From assembly GCA_037039685.1 (NCBI GenBank), contig JAWNGF010000004.1, positions 3,906,001 to 3,970,000 of the forward strand: 64,000 nucleotides of DNA, in the 5' to 3' direction. Below the pieces are notes generated by a model. The model did no database searches. It was not told the DNA's origin and was given only the letters and a program-made list of their open reading frames with translations. Numbering within the stretch: the stretch's first letter is position 1; each line of letters opens with the position of its first letter. This DNA comes from Ceratobasidium sp. AG-K. Its lineage: Eukaryota; Basidiomycota; Agaricomycetes; Cantharellales; Ceratobasidiaceae. The position numbers were made by a program, and so were the translations under genes. Below, one piece after another: positions 45,730 to 56,928 of this stretch.

Positions 45730-47849
45730 TTAGTCGACTTTCTTCTTGGACCCGCCTGCGTATAGCCAACTTAGAACCCATGAAATAATCCTCCTCACGT
45801 TCTCAGCCGCCTCGAATACTTGTTCACTAGCTCTCCTGACCAGTACCGGCCCGCTCTCTCGATCCGGCGAAGCAATCTTGAATGGGAGCGAGACCTGGAG
45901 CCCAGGAAGCGGGATGGATGTAGCTGCCTTTAGACCAGACGTGAATCCGTCTTCGTGGAAGCCTTCGGAAATGACAGTGGTGAGTAGAAGGTGGGACGGT
46001 AAAAGTTCATATCTCACCGTATTTCGTCCAAGCACCTGCATAGGAAATTCCACGCACGTTCTGGATAGTGGAAAGTTCGCCTTGCGCAGCTATACCCTAA
46101 ATACAATTAGTCGCGCGTTAACAGGTCCCTTGGGCATTGAACGGTGGAACAAACCTGAGCACTCATAACTGGATGCTCGTACGTCGACTGGGCGACTACG
46201 AGCTCTGGACCAGGCTCAAAGGGTGGATTGAGTGTCACCAGGACGGGTCCGTGAGTATGTTCGGGGATGTGCTGTAAGTGGTTCATGCAGTCTGTTGAAG
46301 TGAGCGGTTAGCAAGCACAATTCGGGCATCAAATTTAAAAAGATCATACATGTCCTACCGTTCTCCGTTAGTAAACGTTATCCGTGAAAGAGAGTGGCAC
46401 ATACAACGCGACCTCGTTCACATTTGCCCTTTTCTCTCCTTGGGCATTTACTTCGGAGAAAGTGAGATAGTTCCAACAGGACCATGCTGCTCGACGTTTG
46501 GGCATAAGCTGCACGGGGTATCAGTACAATTTCTCTAAATTGATTGAGATAACCAACCTCTACATCCGTGTGCAATACCGCACGGTTCTTGCTCCACCCA
46601 AATGAGCCTAGAATTGCCTCTTCGCTCTTGGTTAGCCCTTCTCCTCGACGAAGCATATTCAAAGAAGTATTGGAGTGAGTCGCCAGAATTACGTGGTCAA
46701 ATTGTTCAGAGCCGCTCGCGAGTTGAATAGTGACCTTTGACGATCCTGGAGTGGTGGAAATCGCTTGCACGGGCGTAGATAGGTGCAGGTTTGAAGGCGG
46801 GAGCGACGATACTATGCGCTTGACATATTTGTGTCTATTCAACCAACTAGGCATGAGACGGGCCACAGAGGAGGTAAGTATTACATACGATCCACCAGGG
46901 ATTGTCAGCCATTTCGGTTTCCCAACTATTTGAAGCAGGTGGTGGTTATGCATAAATCGGATCAGTGTGCGTGCGGGAAAGTCGAGTGCACAAGTGTCTG
47001 GGGGTGTAGACCATATAGCTGCAGTCATTGGCTGGGTCATCCCATATGTTAGATATTATCAAAAGGTGCTAGAAGAGAGCCTACGATGAGATAGTCGTCG
47101 GTGAATTCGTTTGAATAACCTTCCTTCTTGAGATACTCCCCGATACTAAGTTCCTGCTTTGTGCCAAGAGGCGGCTCAAAGTCGTCTTCAATCAAACGAC
47201 GAGCCGAGGCATTGAAACTAGGCCAGTAAGCGCGTAGAAAGGCCCAATATATATAATCAGACTTACCGAAGAATATCCCATATCATCCTCCACATTCCAG
47301 GTTTGAACAGGTTCTGAATTTGGCAGAACAGCGTCGTCGGATCCTTCCCCGCCCATTCGAACTCGCCTCGATCACGCGAGACACTAAACGTCATCTCTGT
47401 GGGGGTAACGGGAACATTCACGTCGGATAAAGCGAGGAATCGAAGAAAGTTGGGGTAGCTGGGCGGGTTGCAAACGATCTGATTGGCAGACTATTGAGTT
47501 GCTGTGCGACAGATGAATCTGAACCCTTACAAATCCACTACAGCGCAGTTAGCCAATTGATCCACTTGCAGGGGAAGTAGTTCACTTACGTGTCAACATC
47601 GACCCCCTCGCTCTCCTTTCCGTTGGCGTTGGGCCGTTTGAACCTTACTGTGTTGGCGTGCCCTCCAGGTCGATCGTCCGCTTCAAACAAATGAACCTCC
47701 GCATTACTATGCTCGTTGAGTGCCTATTGATTTGGTCGGTCAATCACACGCCGCTTAATTGTGTGCAACCAGGTGCTAACCCAAGTTGCCGCCAAACCAG
47801 ATACTCCAGAGCCAACTATTGCTATGCGTAGCTTGCTTGGTGTCTCCAT
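45730..47849 (-). CDS. FAD-dependent amine-oxidase-like oxidoreductase (COG2907 type)
   Basis: Starting at ATG 47849, about a dozen short exons give a product of about 510 residues. The N-terminus has the dinucleotide-binding motif [15 protein letters not shown], then [16 protein letters not shown]. Other family blocks follow: [63 protein letters not shown] and the diagnostic GFHEDGF near the C-terminus. COG2907 proteins are predicted NAD/FAD-binding enzymes, often linked to cyclopropane-fatty-acid-type lipid modification. The substrate here is unknown. Two microexons are needed: 7 nt at 47537-47531 (TGGATTT) and 5 nt at 46354-46350 (GACAT). The second restores ALTYCMNHLQ and has a perfect TACTAAC branch point upstream. 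Confidence 0.85.
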
Positions 47850-48656
47850 TGTCAACTCAGAAGTAAGTTGGGTTCAACCTGAGGGTGGTTCGCCGAGCTG
47901 TTGTCGTCGTCGAGTTGGGCTTCCAGTCCTGCTGACGTCGTCCAGCAACCGTCGAGGAACAGAGCAGCACGATCGGCGATCATCTGCGGATTGGGCGCTT
48001 GAGGCTCCTGATCGCCACCACGTGACTATTATGAAACTATTTTGCTTGACTACCTGAAGTCACAATCTTAGCCTTGGCATGGCTTTGCATCCTTAGGCGG
48101 AGCTGTATAATTTTTTTATCAGAATTCTATTTCTAAAATAGGGGTTTGTGCTAAGGCTCTGACGTTCGAGCAGGAGAGCATCTCAATGTACGATGTGGAT
48201 CCTGATGGCCGCTGGAAACGGCGTGTTCGGCGTGCCTTTATAACCTCCAGCGCATGACTCCTGTGTAAGTGTTCCCGGGATGGTTCGGGACCGTGGTTCA
48301 TTGATCACTTAGCTTATTTTACTTTGAAATACGGGTATATGTGCCAGTTGTAGCGCCCACGCGCTCCCGCAGTTTTTCGCGCAGTGTGCGCAGCGATCGC
48401 TCCAACGGTAAGATGAGATTAAGATGTTAGATAAAGAGAGAACAATAAAACAAAGTCTAAGACAACTTGGGATCGTATTCTAGCTCGAGACTGTGTTGCC
48501 TGGCGCGTAAGCAACATCTGGAGCTGTGTAGGACCAAGATCACATGGATCGAGTCAAAGTATTAGCCCGAGAGTGCCGAAGCGTATTTTAGGCCGAGTCA
48601 ATTGCCGCTCGTAAGTAAACTAACACATTCCTCAATCAGTATTTCACTCAAACGAT
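47850..48656. other. Intergenic, divergent promoters
   Basis: Lies between the oxidoreductase and the first GNAT copy. No gene recognised. Confidence 0.45.
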
Positions 48657-48779
48657 ATGTCTCACCCCGCTGAAGCCCCCCAAAATGGGACTTATCCTTA
48701 CAACCCACGCTATCTGAAAGTTCTTCAGTATAACCCAGCAACGGACGAACCCTATCTCGCGTTACCCGCTCCACACTCC

Positions 48780-51700
48780 ACTTCGAGTCCAAAACAGGTA
48801 GGTGTACATAGATCTCCTGGCACACCTGCGTCGGCAAAAACGTAACATACTCCGGAGCGGGGGAGCGCTGCGTAGGCTCCTCGAGTGCTCCGGAGCACTC
48901 TGCTACATTTTCGGTGATTGCGGAGTGCGATGGTCTCGCAGCCGGCCAGGAGCCTACTAGACCGGGCGTGGGCTTGAAGGATTGGTCTCAATTGGGCGGG
49001 GTGGGCAATTCAAACGGTGAGACCTTGTGTCGTTCTTCCACATGGGACCATAAGTTCACAAAGACAGGAATACATGCTACCCGCCTGTCATTCCGGGAAC
49101 GTACTTATCGCAGCTCGTGCAGCGATGGGCTGAATTTCATCGAGCGAATGCATCAGTGAGGTCGTGGACTGTTCATAGACTGTCATCACCAGGGCGACTC
49201 CCCTTGCGGGCGGTCGGCAATCAGGCATGGGGAATCTGATTTGGTAGATGAGATACCATCCGAATAACCTTTGATCGCTCCCCTTCGCGGAGTCTCCGGC
49301 GTTCGGACATGAGTCATGCTCCTTCAATAATAGTACGATCGTTCGATGACTCTGCAATGGCATTCATCCCCCTCCACTAGTAAAAGTAAAAGTACAACTA
49401 TCTCAATTCGCTTGCCCCTACAACCCTTCCGTTATTAGTTCTGGAAGAACGACCACCCTTTCTGGCGGTAATATGCCTCGGTATCCCGGAGTGTCTCCTT
49501 GGCGCCAATAAAGTCCCGACCCAAGAGCTCCTTGCCAAATGTCGTGTCCCACGCAGGGGTACCAGTATCGGGGTTCCTACCCACGCCAGGGTTTCCCTTG
49601 GGAACGCCTGAAAATGCAGGCTCCTCGTTGAGGGCATCGTCTGTGCAACAGTCAGACTCGTGTCATTGGTCTGACTACCTGAGCACTCACATATATCTTG
49701 CCAACTGACTCCGGCGCCGACCGCAATTGCTCGACGACCAGCTACGTCCGGGTGGGTGAAGAGGGCAGAGTGCATTCCAGCAACGTCCTTGACATGGACA
49801 ACAAAGTGAGCGAAGTCTGCAAATTCTGACTCAGGGCGGGGTGCAGCAGCAGAATGCATAATCGCGTTCGTTGACGTTAGCTGGTCACGCGATGTTACCG
49901 GATTCATTGGTGCCTAAACAATAGGTGGTTAGTACATGATTTATGGGAGACACAATGCGGCCCGCTCACTCCTATGATCTGAATAAACGTCGATCAGCTT
50001 ACACTAATCGACCATAACTCTTGTAAAAAAACTCACGAAGCTCGGGTTGATAGCTGCAAGGTCGAAATTGACCCTCCCCTTATTGTCCTCTACGAACTTC
50101 CAAACAGCTTTCTCGGCAAGCGTCTTGCTCGCAGCATAGAGTTCCAGCGAGCTAGCTTGGTCTCCTTTGGCTTTGAGTACCTCGAAGATCTTCTCATTCC
50201 AGTGAGTCTATACAGGGTTACGTTTCAGGTGTGATCGAAGATGCAACCTAGGTGTACTTGCCTCGTTATGCTGAACCTGAGTGAACTGCAGCATAGTTGC
50301 GAATGAGGCAGTCACCACAACTCGCTTGACTGTCGGTCTGGATATTTTTCGTGAGCTGATACAATATATGCGCTATTTGCCTTGAGACGCTGCTTACCCA
50401 TGCTGCTTGATGCTTTCGAGTATGTTGACAGCACCATCCACGGCGGGCTTAACAAAGTCTTTATAGTTGTTGCCAATGTCGGTATCTGAATCACGCTCTC
50501 AATATCAGACGCACCATCCAATGTTCCCCCCGGAAGGTTGACTGGGGATGCGGCATGGGCTACGCCGTCAAAATTCCCCTCTTTGATGACTTGATCAAAA
50601 GCGCCGGGCTGAAGGCGATACGTTGGTTGAGTCGCTTTCCTTCGCTTGTTTTATATACTTACCTTTACGATGTCCGGAACGACTGCATAGCTGAACTTGT
50701 CGCCGTATTGAGAGAACAACTTGGCAAGCTCGTCGCCTTTTGCCGGTGAGCGAACAGTCCCAACCACTAAGAAAACGGTTAGGCATATAGTGTAGTATCC
50801 AATAAAGATATCCTACCGGTATAACCACGTTCTAGAAGATCCTTCACAGCATATACGGCTACATATCCGTTGGCCCCTGCGGTAACGGGGTTAGCACTAG
50901 CGCTGGAGCCAGGCGAGTTTGACTATACCGGTAAGCAGGATTTTTGCTGGAGCTGGTACGACAGTCATGATGCCTGAGGCTTGAATATGGAGGTAAGTGC
51001 AAAAAGGTTTCTTGGAGTCTCTGGTATTGTTGCACGAATTACTTGTGACTTATATACCTGATGTATAACTGATCAGTCAGTCCGGGCAGGCCAGCCCGGG
51101 CAACAATGTCCGATACCCGATCGCAAGCAGTCCAAAGCATTCAGTGTCATTAGCAAGCAAGGAATGAATCGTACTGAATTATGTGCAATAGAGTGCACTC
51201 GTAGGCTGATCGCTAGTATGGTTCCTAGCAGGCATACTGGGTTACGCAGACCATCGCCCACACTTCCGTGGAGCATGTGCACACGTATATAGTATTTTGG
51301 CATAGCTATGTATGCACGGCTACCAATTCAATTGGTCGCATATGTGTAGGATGATAGAGTACATCCAGGTCAAGTGTGCTGGCGCTCCATCCTCCCAGGG
51401 CTTCCACGAAGCAGTGTCCCATACGACGTTCGACGGCCATGTTTCCCTTGGGACATCTCCAATTTGGTGCCTGAGGCTGAAACGAATTTGGACTCGGGCT
51501 CGGGCTCGAGCTCAGCCTCAAGCTCAACCTCGGCCTGGGAACTGGGCTGGATCGGCTCTTTCGGAAGGTAAGGTGGGTACGACCTTCGCGAGATGTACAC
51601 GCATCTTAAGACTTCCCGGCAGCTTGCTGGCGTACTTTCAGAATTACTGTCAGCGAAATGGTAACCGCTTAGAGTTAGCACATGATTGCAAAGGTTCCGT

Positions 51701-52000
51701 TTGATTTAGTGGAGTTTCGCAAGCTCTCTTCTATCATACATCAAGAGGTTGCTCTTTTTCACCGTGAGCCGTATTGCAGCACGAATCGCACTATGACTGG
51801 GCATTGAACTATACCATCCTGTTCGAATTATTCTGCGTTTTTACTGACATCTGTGGATAAAATTTCCGAGCGGAACCTGAAGTTATGACACGCTCGTCAC
51901 CAAAATCATCTGATGCTAACAAGCGCCGGTTTGCTCATACGTGCTCGCTTGGGTAAAGGAGCTCTCAAGAGCATCCGAGTAGCTGTGCAATTAGTACTCC
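48780..52000. mobile_element. 3.2-kb insertion in GNAT copy 1 carrying an SDR gene
   Basis: The segment interrupts the GNAT frame between two ACTCC copies. It holds the complete SDR gene (49435-50968, minus strand) and about 0.65 kb and 1 kb of flanking DNA. Near its left edge is a perfect 18-nt palindrome (GAGTGCTCCGGAGCACTC, 48883-48900). I found no long terminal repeats or transposase, so the mechanism is open: gene capture by an unseen element, non-homologous insertion, or a non-autonomous transposon. Confidence 0.55.
49435..50968 (-). CDS. Extended SDR reductase (dihydroflavonol-4-reductase-like)
   Basis: ATG 50968 to TAA 49435 gives about 345 residues in about nine exons. The nucleotide-binding motif LLTGANGYVAVYAVKDLL is at about 11-28, with TVRSPAKGDEL behind it (NADPH preference is plausible). 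AHAASPVN, VVVTASFATM, the catalytic YAASKTLAEK (YxxxK) and HVKDVAGMHSAL follow in family order. This group reduces ketones or aldehydes of small molecules, and the substrate is unknown. One intron (50261-50208) has a GC donor with the typical AG|GCAAGT context. Another junction, near 50485, needs a very short intron of about 29 nt and is less sure. The gene lies whole inside the segment that splits GNAT copy 1. Confidence 0.83.
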
Positions 52001-53213
52001 TACTGTATCCGCCTGACCCCAGCCCGGATGGATGATGCGGAGGCCATTTTGCTGATTATGAACGGTCCGGAAGTTGCCATGAACTTTGTCTCTCCACCTT
52101 TCCCCTATCGTCGAGAGCACTGTGATACTTGGCTGCGCGATCGACTGCGTGACTACGCAAACGCAATGGTTGATATTAAAAACGTCCACGGGGATGTCGG
52201 GTACTTAGACATATTTCCCCTAAGACATATCCGGGAGATTGCTGCAGACGGTTCGGAAACCTTTCTAGGCGATGTAGGACTCATGAGAGAGGATTCATTT
52301 GAGCAGATAGAGGATCAGACAGCTCGGGAAACTAGGGTGCATGCAAACTTGACTCTTCCACCTGGGGACCCCAGTATTGTTTGGTCGATTTCAGGTGAGT
52401 ATAGAATGGAGTGGACATTATGATCTGGCTGATTTAGCTTGCTCATAGATTAACTCCGGCCAAGTCATCACAAACGAGGAATAATGACAGCGGTGGTCAA
52501 GACGACTATCGACTCATGGGCCGTACCTCACATGAACGCACGCAAGTTTCACGTGAGCGCCTTTACCAAGAATATTGGTAGTCACAAGGTATTCTTACGA
52601 AACGGGTTTCACCTCAGTGGTACCACTATCGGAGTTGTCCAGTTCCCAGAAAACAAGGGGGGGGCAACTTATGGATTGTTTTTACTTCGGCCGGGACGTT
52701 GTGGAGTCTGAGGCTGCTAGTGCTGATGATTGATAAAGAAACCCTATAACGGATGGCAGGTTGTATTGGTACCGGTGGTTTGAATAGTATGAGTAGCTCA
52801 TTTATAGGTGTATACCAGGTTCCAAGGCTACGATAGATGATACTATTACCTGAAGGAATGCAGTGATTATGGAACAACAATCATATTCGATTCGGACGAG
52901 TGGTCAGAAGCTATCCATCCATGCATTGTCATTCAGTTCACAAGAAAGACGGGGCGCATATACCCAAAGAGAAAAAAGTAGACTACTTCCAAGATTGAGT
53001 TCTTTGATTGTTCAAAACACTTTCGACCCTGAGCGCCCCCCCCCCCGCTGTAATTAATCATTCGTTCAAGTTTGTATGTATTTGTAAAATCCGGCTTCTC
53101 TGGAGCTGTGCTGGGACCAAGCCGGGCCAAGCCTTCTAAATTAAACAACAATCACCTCTCAGGCTTGGGTCGCCTTCATCCACAAGCTATCCCAATCTTC
53201 TAGGATGCTAAAC

Positions 53214-54034
53214 ATGCCCCCCAGCTCCAAGCCTTATCCCTATAACTCTCGTTATATACCCTCGCTCGAGTACAATCCCATAACAAACGATCCATTTATT
53301 GCCATGCCCCCTCCACACTCGAAGTTCCACCTTACCCCCCCCCCCCTCGACTTGAAGACGCCGAACACATTATAATGGCTTTGAATGACCTCCAAATGTC
53401 ATGAATTTTGGTGTGCCACCTTATCCTTACATCCAAGAACATTGCGATGCTTGGCTGGGGACCGTCGAGCCGAGTATCGAAGAGCGTTGGTTAGTCTCAG
53501 AAACGTGGATAAACATATTGGGTATCTCGACATTTCCCCTTTTGGTTTCATACGCGAAGTCGCATCGGAGGGCACCGAGTACTCTCCGGGGCATATGGAA
53601 ATGGACTGTGCCGGTGAGGGTGGGTTCAGAGACATTCTGGATCCAGAGGCTTGAGTAGCAAGGGTGAGCACAAACAACACCCTTCCACCTGGTGATCTCA
53701 ACATCATTTGGGCGATAGGAGGTAATTAGCCACATATTTGATTGCATTATATTCAAGAACCGACGTCTTGGCAGATTACCTGATGCCCCGTCACCAAAAA
53801 CGAGCGATAATGACCGCGGTGGTCAAGGCACTGATTGAGCGCTGGGCTGCACCCCACATGAACACGCGGAAATTTCAAGCTGCAGCGTTTCCCCATAACA
53901 GCTCCAGCCACAAGGTTTTCTTGAGAAGCGGGTTCAAACCTACCGTCACTATTCCAAGAGCAGTCCAGTTTCCAGAAAGCAAAGGAGGTCACCTACTGGA
54001 TAGTTGCTGTTCTGAGCGAGAGGTACCTGATTAA
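53214..54034 (+). pseudogene. GNAT acetyltransferase copy 2 (degenerate)
   Basis: The start MPPSSKPYPYNSRYIPSLEY matches the other copies. A run of 12 C (53335-53346) then shifts the frame. RLEDAEHIIMALNDL appears in the next phase, and MNFGVPPYPYIQEHCDAWLG in another. NVDKHIGYLDISPFGFIREV is shifted again, and a TGA follows DPEA. After the intron the C-terminal exon (LMPRHQKRAIMTAVVK, SSHKVFLRSGF, VQFPESKGGH) is open to the TAA at 54032-54034. At least three frameshifts and a stop make this the most decayed copy. Confidence 0.82.
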
Positions 54035-54717
54035 GAAGGCACTATTTGATAACTATATGTATAATGTGATCATGATAGCAATTCCACTTGCAATATGCTC
54101 GTGGGATCCCGCACCACGTTCAAACGCCAGCCAACCTGAACAGTCGCGCATTAAGAACAATCTAATGGGGTACTTGGTCAAACTTCATGTATTGGCACCG
54201 CCAGAGCAGAGCATTCACTGCCAGCGACAAGAGGTCTTAATCCCCCGGTTACAGCTGTGGGGCACCGTCGTGGATGAAAAGAGGAATGAGGGTTAAACAA
54301 AAGTGCTTCAGTGCTCAGTTGTTTGGACCCTCGATGTCAGTTTGATTTAATGGTTGACAACGTGGGGTTTCAAAGGGGAGTTCTGTTTCGAAGCCGTCGG
54401 GGGACGCTGGTACGGCGTGCGGGCGCTTGACGGGGGGCAAGACATGGCACAAATGCGGATCTCGATTTATCGGGTTGTTCGAACCCGGTCGCGACACCTC
54501 AGTCGCTCCCGCCCGATGGACCATTTATATTTATATAAAAATAGGAGCTGGCTCGTAAGTTAGACACTCCAGTATGTCTTACGTAAATAACCTCGATAAA
54601 TCGATGTTGGTGGTTTCAAGACCCTAGGTGCTACACAGGACCAGGGGCTTTATTCGGGCCAACGGCCCACAATCGAGTCAAGCATTGTCCTTGTATCTCT
54701 TTCATCTGCCCCACCAC

Positions 54718-55553
54718 ATGCCACCCGCAATAACCAAGGCTGATGGATATCCTTACAACTCGCGTTATGCGCCCGTGCTTGAACGTAATCTCATAACCAA
54801 CGAGCCGTTCATCACTATGCCCGCTCCGTATTCAAACCTACGCCTGACGCCGCCGCGACCCGAGGACGGCGACCATATTATGGCAGTTATGAACGACCTT
54901 GACCTCTGCATGAACTTTGCTTCGCCCCCATTCCCTTACCTTCAAGAGCATTGTGATGCTTGGTTGAACAGTCGTCTGGCTGAATATAGGGAATCACTAG
55001 CTAGCATAACGGATGTGGACGGAATGGTTGGTTATCTAGATACCTTCCCCCTAGGATACATACGTGAGGTCGCGCCAGATGGCTCTGAGACATTTGTTGG
55101 GAACATTGAACTTAGTCGCGCACGTTGGGATGCATTCGGAGACGAAAAGAATGCGGAAACCCAAACAAAGGCCGACGCGAACAATCGTCTCTTGCCGGGA
55201 GACTCAGACATTGTCTGGATGATAGGCGGTAAGCACTTGAATGACCTGTAATCTTCCATGGCTAACAAAAAAACCTGATAGACTACCTTTTACCGAGTTA
55301 CCATGGGCGGGGCATTATGACTGCTGTGGTGAAAGCTGTTATCGAGTTGTGGGCCACGCCTCACATGAATGCGCGCAAATTCCACGCCACAACGTTTCCT
55401 CATAATATCGCCAGCTCTAAAGTTTTTCTCAAGAATGGGTTCAAGCCCACTGGTACGATTATTGGCGCAGTTCAATTTCCAGAAAGCAAAGGGGGGCAAT
55501 TGATGGATTCGCACCGTTTTGCGCTTGAAGTGCCCGAATCTAAGCTAGTTTGA
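54718..55553 (+). CDS. GNAT-family N-acetyltransferase copy 3 (intact)
   Basis: Two exons (54718-55228, 55282-55553) add up in frame to 260 residues. The start MPPAITKADGYPYNSRY was chosen by comparison with copies 1 and 2, although an in-frame ATG exists at 54628. The N-terminal block RLTPPRPEDGDHIMAVMND is followed by MNFASPPFPYLQEHCDAWL, GYIREV and WMIGG. The second exon has the acetyl-CoA-binding stretch YHGRGIMTAVVK (R/QxxGxG/A-like) and the motif B segment SSKVFLKNGF. GNAT enzymes move acetyl from acetyl-CoA to amines, and the RimJ/RimL-like layout would fit small molecules or protein N-termini. It is the only copy of the four without visible lesions. Confidence 0.85.
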
Positions 55554-56008
55554 CAGAGTGCATAGACGTGTATGCACATGTGAATGTATCAGCAGATAAT
55601 TGGATCCTATGGAAAGCAATGTCCGTGGAAGAATCGATAAAGAGAATTCTGAGTCCACATGGATCCATGGAATTCCAGCGCCTATTCTCAACGTGTAGAG
55701 AGTGGGCTGCGCCTGATTAAATGCACCCTCTACTGCTCAAAACCGGTCGATTTGGCCATATATCGTTTCACAATCGTAACTCTCACCGTAGTATCTCAGT
55801 TGAGTTGGGTCGAGAAGTGCGTTCTTAGCACACCTTGACGCTTGAGCGACTTGGCTAGGAACTGCACAGCACCATGTTGCCGGTACCGGCACATTTCGAG
55901 TGGACCGAGCGGCCCACTACCGAGTCAGCCTCCCCTATCGGTAAATTCATCGGCTGGGAAGTCCAAATCCCCCTGGAGTTGCACACGTCTACCTCTGCTC
56001 TTCTCAAC
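55554..56008. other. Spacer between GNAT copies 3 and 4
   Basis: An upstream in-frame ATG of copy 4 (55874) lies here, so part of this could be a 5' extension. Otherwise nothing recognised. Confidence 0.4.
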
Positions 56009-56765
56009 ATGAAGCCTGCGGCCGTCAGTGCCAGCTCCTATCCTTACAATTCGCCCCACGCATACGTACTTGAGCACGACCCCGTAGCTAACGAGCCTTT
56101 CATTACTTTGCTCGAGCCGCATCCAAGCATTCTCTTGACCTCGCCCCGACTCAAGGATGCCGAACATGTTATGAAGGCCATGAGCGATCCTGCCATCGCT
56201 ATGAACTTTGCTGGCCAACCATTTCCTTTCCCCCAAGCCGGCTGCGATCATTGGCTAGGCTTATGCATTAGTGATTATAAAAAGGGGGTGGCTAGCATTA
56301 CAAATGTGGGCGGCGACGTTGGATATTTGGATGTGTTCCCGTTCAATCATATCCGTGAAGTCAGGCCAGATGGCGTCGACACGTTTGTGGGAAGTATTGA
56401 GCTCAGACGAGAGGGTGGGTTCGAGGAGATCAAAGATGCCGAAGCTCGAGCGGCCAAAGCCAATATGAATGAAAATCTTACACCCGGAGATTCTGGCATT
56501 GTGTGGTCAGTAGGGGGTGAATGCTCGAATACTTTAATTTGAGGTACGACCTGAGTCTGATATTCCGGTAGACTATCTGCTCCCAAGTCATCACAGACGA
56601 GGCATTATGACTGCAGCGGTCAAGCCATTAGTCGAGCAATGGGCCCTACTGCATATGAACGCACACAAATTTTGTGCAGTGGCCTTTCCCCACAATGTTC
56701 CTAGTCATAAGGTTTTCGTGAGGAATGGGTTCAAACTCACCGAAACCCTCGTTGGGGCGGTCTAG
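56009..56765 (+). CDS. GNAT-family N-acetyltransferase copy 4 (C-terminally truncated)
   Basis: Two exons (56009-56516, 56572-56765) give 233 residues from MKPAAVSASSYPYNSPH. The family blocks are present: LLTSPRLKDAEHVMKAM, MNFAGQPFPFPQAGCDHWL, HIREVRPDG, HRRGIMTAAVK and SHKVFVRNGF. The frame ends at TAG 56763-56765, where the paralogues have a Gln codon. Downstream DNA still encodes FPESKGGLLLDL in the same frame, so a single CAG-to-TAG change removed about 28 residues. The acetyl-CoA-binding part is complete, so activity is possible, but this may equally be the start of decay. Confidence 0.7.
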
Positions 56766-56928
56766 TTCCCAGAAAGCAAAGGAGGGCTACTTTTAGATTT
56801 GTGCTGTTTTTCGCTCGCACTGCCCGTATCAGAGCCTACGACTGCCTGATGAATGCGTATACAAAATCCTGTGATTGAACGTACACTCGATGAAATAAAA
56901 TGCAGTACACAGCTTAAATACTTGGGTT

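Larger units (their letters stand above)
48657..52733 (+). pseudogene. GNAT acetyltransferase copy 1, split by a 3.2-kb insertion
   Basis: The N-terminus (MSHPAEAPQNGTYPYNPRYL to LPAPHS) lies at 48657-48779. The rest resumes at 52001 with YCIRLTPARMDDAEAI and AMNFVSPPFPYRREHCD. In the intact paralogue (54718-55553) these parts are contiguous. The pentamer ACTCC occurs at both breakpoints (48775-48779, 51996-52000), like a target duplication. After the intron (donor at 52395, acceptor at about 52449) the frame reads GAT TAA where all paralogues have Asp-Tyr. An extra G in a G-run (about 52661-52667) shifts the last residues. The GNAT motifs GIMTAVVK and GSHKVFLRNGF remain readable. Three independent lesions make this a pseudogene. 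A very large intron is a less likely reading of the split. Confidence 0.8.

Noticed and set aside
51480..51545. CTCGGGCTCGAGCTC-type repeat as a regulatory array
   Set aside because: Imperfect 6-nt Ser/Glu-type low-complexity stretch without spacing or partner. Simple sequence only.
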